Assembly: GCA_030690315.1 (NCBI GenBank)
Contig: JAUYGY010000047.1
Location: 1-44,778, forward strand
DNA from: Aequorivita sp.
GTDB taxonomy: Bacteria > Bacteroidota > Bacteroidia > Flavobacteriales > Flavobacteriaceae
Length of the DNA stretch: 44,778 nucleotides
Reading direction: 5' to 3'
The stretch's first letter is position 1. Each line of letters begins with the position of its first letter. The translations under genes and the position numbers were made by a program. Positions 24,188 through 31,724 of the stretch are shown here, piece after piece. The notes beneath the pieces are model-generated. The model was not told where the DNA came from, did not search any database, and saw nothing but the letters and a program-made list of their open reading frames with translations.

Positions 24188-25031
24188 ATTTCACATATTC
24201 CGCTTCCTTGGGTTTTGCAAATACCGAAGCTTCCAACATTGTTTCAGTAGCTGCAATTTTATCAAATTTTATATCCATTTCTTCACCTTTCGGTTTACCG
24301 TTTTCTACTTTCCACCAAGTTATTTTTTCAGGAAGTTGAAGACCGTTTATCTCCTGCCATTTGTCATATTTTATGTAATGCCAATCCTCGCTTTTCTTTT
24401 GGTCCGAAAAAGTAACAGTATAGGCCAACCAAGTCATTTGGTTAGTTTTTTGGTCAAAGTATAAAATGTATTCATCGTTGGAAGAATCGCCTACGCCATC
24501 ATCGTAGGAAACCTTATAGCCGTTATACATTTTTCCATCAAGTTCAGTAGCGCCCACTGCAGCATAATTGGTTCCCGGATCTGCAATTATAAAAGGCATG
24601 GCATAAAAATAGAACATTAAATTATGGTAAAACACGGGGTTGCCTTCATAGCCCAATTTATGTTTCAAAAGCCAAACGCCTTTGCCATCGTAGCCAATGG
24701 ACCAATCTTTCGATTCAATTTTTGTTTTTCTATCCGGCAGTGAAATTGTATGGGTTTCGTTCCCGTTTTTGCCTTTCATTTCAAAACACAAATTGTTCAT
24801 TTTTTTCCATTGGTTTAAACCTCCGTGGGCTGTAAAAACACTTTGAAGTTGGGCGGGATAACTTTTTTCGGCATCTACTTTAGATTCTTTCATGTCAGCT
24901 TCACCCACCACTACCCCTGTTGAGTCAATTTCGGTGCCTTCAACTATTGTGCTTTCATCGTTTGTTTTTTTATCGTCTTTACAAGACCAAAGTGCTAGCA
25001 TTACGGCAAATAATATAATCGATTTATTCAT
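24186..25031 (-). CDS. Lipoprotein, DUF6503-like
   Basis: 281 residues; lipobox C17 (LALWSC) followed by an acidic, Asp/Glu/Lys-rich tether (about 18-65). The mature domain begins AHGGLNQWKKMNNLCFEMKG and continues with beta strands (WSIGYDGKGVWLL, YNGYKVSYDDGVGDSSNDEYILYFD in part, INGLQLPEKITWW), a pattern like the outer-membrane lipoprotein-sorting LolA/LolB-type folds and the flavobacterial DUF6503 family. The function is not known. It is separated from the upstream T9SS gene by a terminator. Confidence 0.72.
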   Translation of the reverse strand: MNKSIILFAVMLALWSCKDDKKTNDESTIVEGTEIDSTGVVVGEADMKESKVDAEKSYPAQLQSVFTAHGGLNQWKKMNNLCFEMKGKNGNETHTISLPDRKTKIESKDWSIGYDGKGVWLLKHKLGYEGNPVFYHNLMFYFYAMPFIIADPGTNYAAVGATELDGKMYNGYKVSYDDGVGDSSNDEYILYFDQKTNQMTWLAYTVTFSDQKKSEDWHYIKYDKWQEINGLQLPEKITWWKVENGKPKGEEMDIKFDKIAATETMLEASVFAKPKEAEYVK

Positions 25032-25059
25032 GAGGGTGGGTTTTAGTTTCTTAAAAGTA

Positions 25060-25089
25060 AAAAAGCTTCCCGATTGTGGGAAGCTTTTT
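25060..25089. terminator. Terminator after the five-module T9SS gene
   Basis: Perfect 12-bp arms AAAAAGCTTCCC (25060-25071) and GGGAAGCTTTTT (25078-25089), loop GATTGT. On the minus strand it follows the T9SS gene and precedes the lipoprotein gene. Confidence 0.8.
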
Positions 25090-25116
25090 AGAAAGGTTTA
25101 TGATTTATGAGTTGCT

Positions 25117-25158
25117 GGATGACGGATGACCGATGACAGATGACAGATGACAGATGAC
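25117..25158. repeat. Heptamer tandem array (AGATGAC), six units
   Basis: Six consecutive 7-bp units of consensus nGATGAC, the same word as at 16939-16959, between the T9SS stop (25173) and its terminator. Confidence 0.85.
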
Positions 25159-25172
25159 GGAACTTACATATT

Positions 25173-27422
25173 TTAATTCTTAACAAGTTTTTTAACTACT
25201 GAATTCCCATCGGAAGAAATTTTTAAGAAATAAACCCCATTCTCCAAAGACGAAACATTTATCGTCAGTTTCCCGTTTTGCGGAAGCATTTTTTTAGAAA
25301 ACAACAATTTTCCTTGAAGGTCATAAAGTGATATGGCTGATTCCAAAACCAATTGTGAGGATTGTACTGTAACGTTTTCGGAAGTTGGATTTGGGTAAAT
25401 GCTCAAATCTTCAAAACCGAAAGAATTTACTGAAAGAAATACTTCGTCATCCAGAAAATCAGGAATGCCGTTTGCGTTAGTATCATCATCTATTGGATTT
25501 CCGTTGTTGTTGTAATCCTCGTCTATTGTTAAGGTGCCATCGCCATCGTCGTCATTATCCAGATAATTTTCAATTGTATCACCGTCAGTGTCAATATAAA
25601 TATAGGAAGGTGCAACGCCAGCGCCAATTCCGGTTGTTTCGTCAATGGTTTGCACTGTGTCGCCATCATCATCGCTGTCCAAGTAATTTGGAATGCCGTC
25701 GCCATCAGTGTCGTCGTCGTTTAAATCTCCGTTATTGTTTAGATCTTCATCCTCGTTCGCTATTCCGTCGCCGTCTGCATCGGGGGTGAGTTCATCCGTA
25801 AGTATTTCAAAGGATGTTACTACAAAACAGCCCGTATTTACATTTTCTACACGAACAAAAATGGTTTGTGGGTTTGATGTATTTTCATAACTCATTGAAT
25901 TATTTATGGGATTTGTATTGTTTTGGGCATCTGCTTCAGTTTCATAGAAAAACACTTGAAAATCTGAAGGATTTAAACCACCCAACATAACAGGAATATT
26001 GACGGTAAGGTCAAAAATTGCAAAACCATCGCCATCGCCTTCGTTTATAAAAAGGTTATTGGGTTGGGTTATTGGGGGGAGTTCGTTTACGATAAGCTCC
26101 AATTCAACAATGGTATAACACGGAAGCAGGTTTGGTGGAACTAGATTGGCTACCCGTGCATAAACAACTTGATTAAATGGTACTATATTTATGTAAGGCG
26201 ATGGAATCTCTGTTCCGGGGGTCCCATTTTGTGCATCCGCAAGAGTTTCATGGTAAGTAATCTCAACATCGTTTTGCCCATTTATGATTTCAGCATCTTT
26301 TGAATTTAAGTCAAAAACAGAAAAACCATCATTATCATCATCGCAAACTTCAAGCGGTGTTGGATTCATGTTTGGGGTTGGGTTTGGCATTACAACCAAT
26401 GTGAGTGTAACAAGTGTTTTACAACCAAATGCGTTTTCAACTCTACCAATTACTGTTTGTGGAGTAGATGAATTTTGAAAAGTTGTTGGGTTTGGAATGG
26501 GAAGATTGGCTGCTTCATCAGCGTAGGAAAAGAACCATTCCACGGTAAGACCAGGATCTCCGTTTGATACCTCATTGTGCATACTTGTTAAATCAAATGT
26601 AGAAATTACATCTGTTGGTGTACTTCCCTGTAGTTCATCATCACATAGTACCATTTCAAATGGGCCATGATCTGGTGGTGATGCATCAACAATAATATTA
26701 AGTTCAATAATATCATAACAACCTTCAGCACTATTTGGATTTGGCGGAATAGTTCCATTTGTATTACTCACTAGCAAAATATAAATATATTGCGGATTAA
26801 TTGAATTTAAAAAGTTTGTAGGATCGGGGATTGCCTGCGAAAAATCAGGGTTTGTCGTAAGTGCCAAATCTCCCGCTAAAACGGCTTGATTTTGATTTTC
26901 ATAATAATAAAGATCAAAACCTAAGGGGTCTAAACTTCCGAGAACTTCAGTGGCAACAACGGTAAGATCAAAAATTGTGAATTCGTCGGCAATCGCATCA
27001 TCACATTTACGCAATGGTGCCGGAGTATTTCCAACGGGAGCGGAGCGCACTTCCAATGCAAATGGAACAATATTTATTTCATTACTGGTACTACTTTCCA
27101 CTCGAGCCCAAATTCCACCAGTGCCATAACCGGGATCTTGAGAATCGGTAATTGGGATATCCAAATATATTTGGTCATTCATATATGGATTTGGCGATTG
27201 CAATATCCCATTCTCAGCATCCAAAAGAGTTCTGTGGTAGGTTACCGTCAAGTTTGGACCGCCTAGAGTAATCACTTCGTCTTGTAATGTGAGGTCAAAC
27301 CAAGCAAAACCATCATCGTTATCATCACAAGCTACTAAATTAGCAACGGGTGGGTTTACTATAATCTGCGCTTGTGTTGAAACAGAGAACACTATAACTA
27401 AAAAAAGTACTATTTTATTCAT
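25173..27422 (-). CDS. Large T9SS-exported protein with five repeated modules and thrombospondin type 3-like calcium repeats
   Basis: 749 residues from MNKIVLFLVIVF (ATG 27422), giving a signal peptide that ends STQAQ; an ATG six codons earlier (27440) is unlikely. Five modules of about 100-110 residues each carry a CDD-x-x-D-G-F-x-x-FDLT motif (the second, third and fifth copies are degenerate) and a YEN/NP-x-TI/V-x-x-RVEN strand; similar modules occur in gliding-associated adhesin-like proteins. Residues about 560-660 are DTDGDGIPNYLDSDDDGD-type calcium-binding repeats, and the last 75 form the T9SS sorting domain (IYPNPTSENVTV, KKLVKN end). Likely cell-surface or secreted. It shares a 16-bp upstream motif with the gene at 43992. 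Confidence 0.88.
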   Translation of the reverse strand: MNKIVLFLVIVFSVSTQAQIIVNPPVANLVACDDNDDGFAWFDLTLQDEVITLGGPNLTVTYHRTLLDAENGILQSPNPYMNDQIYLDIPITDSQDPGYGTGGIWARVESSTSNEINIVPFALEVRSAPVGNTPAPLRKCDDAIADEFTIFDLTVVATEVLGSLDPLGFDLYYYENQNQAVLAGDLALTTNPDFSQAIPDPTNFLNSINPQYIYILLVSNTNGTIPPNPNSAEGCYDIIELNIIVDASPPDHGPFEMVLCDDELQGSTPTDVISTFDLTSMHNEVSNGDPGLTVEWFFSYADEAANLPIPNPTTFQNSSTPQTVIGRVENAFGCKTLVTLTLVVMPNPTPNMNPTPLEVCDDDNDGFSVFDLNSKDAEIINGQNDVEITYHETLADAQNGTPGTEIPSPYINIVPFNQVVYARVANLVPPNLLPCYTIVELELIVNELPPITQPNNLFINEGDGDGFAIFDLTVNIPVMLGGLNPSDFQVFFYETEADAQNNTNPINNSMSYENTSNPQTIFVRVENVNTGCFVVTSFEILTDELTPDADGDGIANEDEDLNNNGDLNDDDTDGDGIPNYLDSDDDGDTVQTIDETTGIGAGVAPSYIYIDTDGDTIENYLDNDDDGDGTLTIDEDYNNNGNPIDDDTNANGIPDFLDDEVFLSVNSFGFEDLSIYPNPTSENVTVQSSQLVLESAISLYDLQGKLLFSKKMLPQNGKLTINVSSLENGVYFLKISSDGNSVVKKLVKN

Positions 27423-27428
27423 GGATAT

Positions 27429-27444
27429 AATTTCCCGCAAGATA
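27429..27444 (-). promoter_or_regulatory. Upstream motif TATCTTGCGGGAAATT shared with the cyclotransferase gene
   Basis: The motif lies six bases before the ATG at 27422. It differs at one position from TACCTTGCGGGAAATT at 43965-43980. The left part may act as a weak -7 box and the right part as a common leader or operator. Confidence 0.35.
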
Positions 27445-27515
27445 TAAAAACATTCCGCAACGTTAAGAAAAATTTAACTTAAGCCTTTTTAAACTTGACC
27501 CTTATATTTTTCTAG

Positions 27516-27695
27516 AGTACTATTGCTTTGCTTGAAACCCATCACATTTCCATATATATGGCACCCGAACTCCGACACGATTTGATGAAAATAGACGTAC
27601 CTTCAGAATTGGAAGACACGTTTGGCGACGTTAACTACTTTAATATTGGTTTCAGCCTGCGCTTCAATTTGGGCACCGGATATAAGTTTCAGTAG
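27516..27695 (+). pseudogene. Relic of an outer-membrane beta-barrel (porin-like) protein gene, C-terminal part only
   Basis: A plus-strand frame is open from 27516 to a TAG at 27693-27695; from the ATG at 27558 it reads MAPELRHDLMKIDVPSELED and ends VNYFNIGFSLRFNLGTGYKFQ (shown in part: YFNIGFSLRFNLGTG). Alternating hydrophobic residues and terminal beta strands are those of outer-membrane beta-barrels. There is no signal peptide, and the frame is closed by a TAG at 27513, so only the last strands remain. Its stop lies two bases before the -7 box of the methyltransferase gene, as expected if the intact gene once stood upstream of it. Could be a chance frame, but composition and strand pattern argue against that. 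Confidence 0.6.
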
Positions 27696-27697
27696 CG

Positions 27698-27705
27698 TAT
27701 CTTTG
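27698..27705 (+). promoter_or_regulatory. -7 promoter element of the methyltransferase gene, leaderless type
   Basis: TATCTTTG matches TAnnTTTG and ends four bases before the ATG at 27710. Confidence 0.6.
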
Positions 27706-27709
27706 CGCA

Positions 27710-28543
27710 ATGCAAAAGTCCATTACCAGTTTTCAAAATCCGCTTATAAAACAAATTGTTTTATTACAGGAAAAATCGCGCGAACGTCGAAAAAATAACC
27801 TTTTTGTTATTGAAGGCCTCCGCGAAATTTCACTTGCAATTAAAGGCGGCTATTTTTTGAAAACCTTACTTTTCTGTTCCGAAATCATTTCCGAGGAAGA
27901 AATTTTCACACTCAAAGAATCTGCAAACAGTGAAACTGAATTCATAGAAATTACGCCAGAAATCTATGAAAAACTAGCCTATAGAAGTTCCACCGAAGGC
28001 GTTTTGGCAATCGCGCATACCAAAGATTTAAACATCTCAAACCTGCCCATTTCGGCTCCGCTCAATGACCGGTCCCTGAGCGGAGCCGAAGGGGCCCTAA
28101 TACTCGTGGCTGAAGCCCCTGAAAAACCTGGCAATATCGGCGCATTGCTTCGCACGGCAGATGCGGCAAATGTGGACGCAGTAATAATTGCCAACCCAAA
28201 GACCGATTTGTACAATCCAAACATCATCCGCAGCAGTGTGGGCTGTTTGTTTACGAATAAAATTGCCACGGGAAGTTCTTCGGAAATCATTTCGTTTTTA
28301 AAGGAAAACAACATCAACATTTATTGCGCCGCACTACAAGCATCTGTACACTACGATACAATAGATTTTAAAAAAGCAACCGCAATAGTTGTAGGCACCG
28401 AAGCTACGGGTCTTTCCGAGGAATGGCTACAAAACAGCACCCAAAACATCATTATCCCCATGCAAGGCGAAATAGATAGCATGAACGTTTCAGTAGCGGC
28501 GGGAATCCTTATATTTGAGGCGAAACGGCAACGGGGGTTTTAA
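27710..28543 (+). CDS. SpoU/TrmH family rRNA or tRNA 2'-O-methyltransferase with repeat-encoded linker
   Basis: 277 residues. N-terminal substrate-binding domain (SFQNPLIKQIVLLQEKSRERR, shown in part, to about 105) and C-terminal SPOUT domain with the three motifs EKPGNIGALLRTADA, IIRSSVGCLF and VVGTEATGLSEEW...IPMQGEIDSMNVSVAAGI. It methylates ribose 2'-OH in RNA; the exact site cannot be told. Residues about 115-128 ([14 protein letters not shown]) between the domains come from a perfect palindromic element (28051-28090). The gene seems leaderless. Confidence 0.93.
   Translation: MQKSITSFQNPLIKQIVLLQEKSRERRKNNLFVIEGLREISLAIKGGYFLKTLLFCSEIISEEEIFTLKESANSETEFIEITPEIYEKLAYRSSTEGVLAIAHTKDLNISNLPISAPLNDRSLSGAEGALILVAEAPEKPGNIGALLRTADAANVDAVIIANPKTDLYNPNIIRSSVGCLFTNKIATGSSSEIISFLKENNINIYCAALQASVHYDTIDFKKATAIVVGTEATGLSEEWLQNSTQNIIIPMQGEIDSMNVSVAAGILIFEAKRQRGF
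28051..28090. repeat. Perfect in-frame palindromic element inside the SpoU-family gene
   Basis: 14-bp perfect arms TTCGGCTCCGCTCA (28051-28064) and TGAGCGGAGCCGAA (28077-28090) with a 12-base loop. This is the most complete copy in the window of the element also found in mutA, mutB and mutL. Confidence 0.88.
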
Positions 28544-28553
28544 TTAATAATGT

Positions 28554-29029
28554 GTAATGAATAATTAGTAATGTGTAATGTGTAATGTGTAATGTGTAAA
28601 TGGTAATTATAATATGAAAGAAAATATAATTGCGGAACGAACCTATCTGTTTGCTATTGAAATTGTAAAACTTACCAAAGAATTGATATCTGAAAAGGAA
28701 TATGTCCTTTCAAAACAGATTTTAAAATCGGGCACATCTATTGGTGCAAATGTGGAAGAAGCAATTGGCGGTATTTCCAAAAAGGATTTTAGGGCAAAAA
28801 TGTCTATATCATACAAAGAAGCAAGAGAAACCCAATACTGGTTAAAATTACTAAGGGATACAAATTATATTTCCATTGAAAAATTCAATACTCTAAATAC
28901 AGAACTAACAAGCATTCTGAAAATCCTTTATAAGATAATAGAAACCTCTAGAGAATGAATTATTAATAATTTTTCATTATTCATTACTAATTATTCATTA
29001 CTAATTATTCATTACTAATTATTCATTAC
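28554..29029. mobile_element. Candidate cassette: four-helix-bundle gene between inverted heptamer/14-mer arrays
   Basis: Left arm GTAATGAATAATTAGTAAT (28554-28572) is exactly inverted as ATTACTAATTATTCATTAC at 28983-29001, and again at 28997-29015 and 29011-29029 (14-bp period). The left side also carries five GTAATGT heptamers (28568-28602). Between the arms lies one ORF (28614-28958) of the 23S-intervening-sequence protein family. This architecture, ORF inside a long terminal stem, is that of rRNA intervening sequences, but here it sits between two protein genes. Mobility is inferred. Confidence 0.5.
28614..28958 (+). CDS. Four-helix-bundle protein (23S rRNA intervening-sequence protein family)
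   Basis: 114 residues, all helical, with the family blocks LSKQILKSGTSIGANVEEAIG, KDFRAKMSISYKEARETQYW (shown in part) and YKIIETSRE. Members are encoded inside intervening sequences of 23S rRNA genes in Leptospira and Coxiella, as stand-alone genes in many Bacteroidetes, and the fold is shared with Avd of diversity-generating retroelements; the biochemical role is not established. It is the only gene inside an inverted pair of tandem arrays. No -7 box was seen. No reverse transcriptase is near. Confidence 0.88.
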   Translation: MKENIIAERTYLFAIEIVKLTKELISEKEYVLSKQILKSGTSIGANVEEAIGGISKKDFRAKMSISYKEARETQYWLKLLRDTNYISIEKFNTLNTELTSILKILYKIIETSRE

Positions 29030-29036
29030 TAATTAA

Positions 29037-30260
29037 ATGAGCCTTTTCTATATAATAATTGCAATCTTAGTTGTCAGTTTTGTGATTGACCAAATCCTCG
29101 ATTTTTTAAACGCAAAACATTACAATGATCCTCTTCCTGCTGAATTACAGGATGTTTTTGATGAAGCCGAATACAAAAAATCACAGCGCTACAAAAAGGA
29201 AAGCTACAAATTCGGAATGCTTACCTCAGTTATTTCCCTCCTTGCCACGCTCCTCTTTTTCTTTTTGGACGGTTTCGCTTATGTTGATAATTTGGCCCGT
29301 ACTGTTTCAAACAATGAAATAATCATCGCCTTGGTTTTCTTCGGAATCATAATGATAACCAGCGATATTCTCAGCACGCCTTTCAGCTATTACAGTACAT
29401 TCGTAATCGAGGAAAAATACGGCTTCAATAAAACTACCCGAAAAACATTCTTTCTTGATAAACTGAAAGGTTGGCTCATGGGCGCAATCATCGGTGGGAT
29501 TATTTTGGGGGCCATCATTTGGTTTTACCAAAGCACGGGCAAAAACTTTTGGCTCTATGCTTGGGGAATCATTACCGCTTTCACGATATTGATGAACCTT
29601 TTTTATGCCCGTTTCATTGTTCCGCTGTTCAACAAACAAACCCCTTTGGAAGAAGGTTCGCTCCGTTCCCAAATAGAAACTTACGCCTTAAAAGTAGGTT
29701 TCACCCTCGATAAAATCTTCGTAATAGACGGCAGCAAACGAAGCACAAAAGCGAATGCCTATTTCTCAGGCTTCGGCAGCGAAAAGCGGGTAACCCTTTA
29801 TGACACATTGATAAAAGATTTAAATGAAGAAGAAATAGTAGCCGTACTCGCCCACGAAGTTGGCCATTACAAGCGCAACCACATTATCATCAACCTGTTT
29901 GCAGCGGTTATTACCACGGGGTTTACCCTTTGGCTGTTGTCAGTATTTATAGGCAATCCATTACTTTCTGAAGCCTTGAATGTTTCGCATCCATCCTTTC
30001 ATATTGGTCTGATTGCTTTCGGCGTACTTTATAGTCCAATTTCTGGCATCACGGGACTGATTATGAAATACCTAAGCCGAAAATTCGAGTACCAAGCAGA
30101 CAATTACGCAAAGAAGACTTACGCCGCCATTCCTTTGATTTCAGGTCTAAAAAAACTTTCCAAAAATAGCCTCAGCAACCTCACCCCGCACCCACTGTAT
30201 GTTTTTGCGCATTATTCGCACCCTACGCTGTTGCAACGGTTTCGGAATTTAAAGAAATGA
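29037..30260 (+). CDS. M48 family membrane zinc metalloprotease (CAAX protease / Ste24-like)
   Basis: 407 residues with about seven membrane segments. Zinc site H273-E-V-G-H277 (VAVLAHEVGHYKRNH) with the third ligand in SRKFEYQADNYA; FSYYSTFVIEEKYGFNKTT and SKRSTKANAYFSGFG are typical Ste24-like blocks. In eukaryotes Ste24 trims prenylated proteins; the bacterial members are thought to take part in membrane protein quality control. The ATG comes 8 bases after the last unit of a tandem array. Confidence 0.93.
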   Translation: MSLFYIIIAILVVSFVIDQILDFLNAKHYNDPLPAELQDVFDEAEYKKSQRYKKESYKFGMLTSVISLLATLLFFFLDGFAYVDNLARTVSNNEIIIALVFFGIIMITSDILSTPFSYYSTFVIEEKYGFNKTTRKTFFLDKLKGWLMGAIIGGIILGAIIWFYQSTGKNFWLYAWGIITAFTILMNLFYARFIVPLFNKQTPLEEGSLRSQIETYALKVGFTLDKIFVIDGSKRSTKANAYFSGFGSEKRVTLYDTLIKDLNEEEIVAVLAHEVGHYKRNHIIINLFAAVITTGFTLWLLSVFIGNPLLSEALNVSHPSFHIGLIAFGVLYSPISGITGLIMKYLSRKFEYQADNYAKKTYAAIPLISGLKKLSKNSLSNLTPHPLYVFAHYSHPTLLQRFRNLKK

Positions 30261-30318
30261 TTTTATTAATTTAATATAATGTAAGAATACGTTACTTTGC
30301 GACCTCAATAAATTTCAC

Positions 30319-31689
30319 ATGAAAACAAAACTACTATTCCTTTCAACAATACTTTTTTCTTTTTCAATTAGTGCTCAGATAGATTTTGAAGCGCATACCA
30401 TTGTGGATTCTCACCCCGATGCTTTAGGACCAATAAGTTTAATCTCTGCCGATATAGACTCAGACGGCGATAAAGATATTCTCACAAATGCTTACGATGC
30501 AGATAAAATTGTATGGTTTGAAAACTTAGACGGGCAGGGAACTTTTTCTGAACCAAGAATCATAACCTCAAACATAGATTATCCTGTTGATATTACAGTT
30601 GCTGATATTGACAACGATGGTAATTTAGATGTCATCGCAGTTCTTGGTCTTAATGATAGAGTTTCCTGGTTTGAAAATATAGATGGATTAGGAAACTTTA
30701 GTCAAGAAAAATTGATTCGAAATTTACCTTTTTCAAGAACTGTCGAGGCCAAAGATATAGATGGGGATGGGGATATAGATATTGTATCAGTAAATGATTT
30801 AAAAGTTATTTGGTTAGAAAACATGGATGGCTTAGGAACATTTGGACCAGAAAAAATAGTTGCAAATTACACTTACCTAACCTATTCATTAAATGTAAAT
30901 GACTTAGATGCTGACGGTGATATGGACATTTTAATGGCAGACAATGGTAGACACACAGTTACTTGGTACAAAAATACAGACGGTCAGGGAATTTTTGGTC
31001 CAGAAATTATTATATCCTCTGAAGCCTATTACACAAACACTGCGATAACATCCGATATTGATAAAGATGGAGACCTAGATGTGGTTTCTGTTTCTAACGA
31101 AAATTATAACTCTTATGTCGCCTGGTTTGAAAATACAGATGGACTCGGTAATTTTGGAACCCCAAATATTATAGCTTCAGATAATCATGTAAATAAATTG
31201 TTTGCAACAGATATTGATAGTGATGGAGATGACGATATTATTGCAACCATACCAAACATTGGAAGAATAATATGGCTAGAAAATGATGGGGTTGGAAATT
31301 TTGGAGAACAACAGTTTATTTATCTAAATGCTCTAGATCCATTAGATATCATTGCCGATGACTTTAACGATGATGGTAAAATGGATGTGGCATCCACTAT
31401 CTATGGCTCAGACAAAATAATCTGGTTCGAAAACAAAGGTCCTTTAAGTATTGAAGAAAACACGGCCAATCTTTTCAGTCTTTATCCAAATCCGACAACT
31501 GGATTGCTTACTATAAATAGCTCGTCAAAAGTTTCTGAAATAACTGTTTACAACAACCTCGGTCAATTGCTTTTCACGTCTGAAGAAAAAAAACAAATAG
31601 ACATTTCGACCCTAAGCGAAGGAATCTATTTCGTGAAAATTAAAGACCAAAACGGACAAATTGAAACTAATAAAGTGCTGAAAAAATAA
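30319..31689 (+). CDS. T9SS-exported VCBS/FG-GAP repeat protein
   Basis: 456 residues; signal peptide ending SISAQ, then about seven blades each with a D-x-D-x-D-G-D-x-D calcium loop (ADIDSDGDKDI, ADIDNDGNLDV, KDIDGDGDIDI and so on) alternating with WFEN-x-D-G-x-G-x-F. This is the FG-GAP/VCBS beta-propeller pattern. The C-terminal 80 residues are a T9SS type A sorting domain (LYPNPTTGLLTI, NKVLKK end). It is a likely secreted or surface protein. Upstream, TTACTTTG (about 30290) is a near -7 match. Confidence 0.9.
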   Translation: MKTKLLFLSTILFSFSISAQIDFEAHTIVDSHPDALGPISLISADIDSDGDKDILTNAYDADKIVWFENLDGQGTFSEPRIITSNIDYPVDITVADIDNDGNLDVIAVLGLNDRVSWFENIDGLGNFSQEKLIRNLPFSRTVEAKDIDGDGDIDIVSVNDLKVIWLENMDGLGTFGPEKIVANYTYLTYSLNVNDLDADGDMDILMADNGRHTVTWYKNTDGQGIFGPEIIISSEAYYTNTAITSDIDKDGDLDVVSVSNENYNSYVAWFENTDGLGNFGTPNIIASDNHVNKLFATDIDSDGDDDIIATIPNIGRIIWLENDGVGNFGEQQFIYLNALDPLDIIADDFNDDGKMDVASTIYGSDKIIWFENKGPLSIEENTANLFSLYPNPTTGLLTINSSSKVSEITVYNNLGQLLFTSEEKKQIDISTLSEGIYFVKIKDQNGQIETNKVLKK

Positions 31690-31724
31690 ATTGAAGTACC
31701 TTTCAATGTAAATTAAACATAACA

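Noticed and set aside
25493..25789. 98-residue Arg/Cys/His-rich plus-strand ORF
   Set aside because: It is the reverse reading of the Asp/Gly-rich calcium repeats of the T9SS gene.
28614..28958. Diversity-generating retroelement
   Set aside because: The four-helix-bundle gene resembles Avd in fold only; there is no reverse transcriptase and no template/variable repeat pair nearby.
28554..29029. CRISPR array
   Set aside because: Units are contiguous without spacers and only 7 or 14 bp long; no cas gene is near. The same holds for the other arrays.
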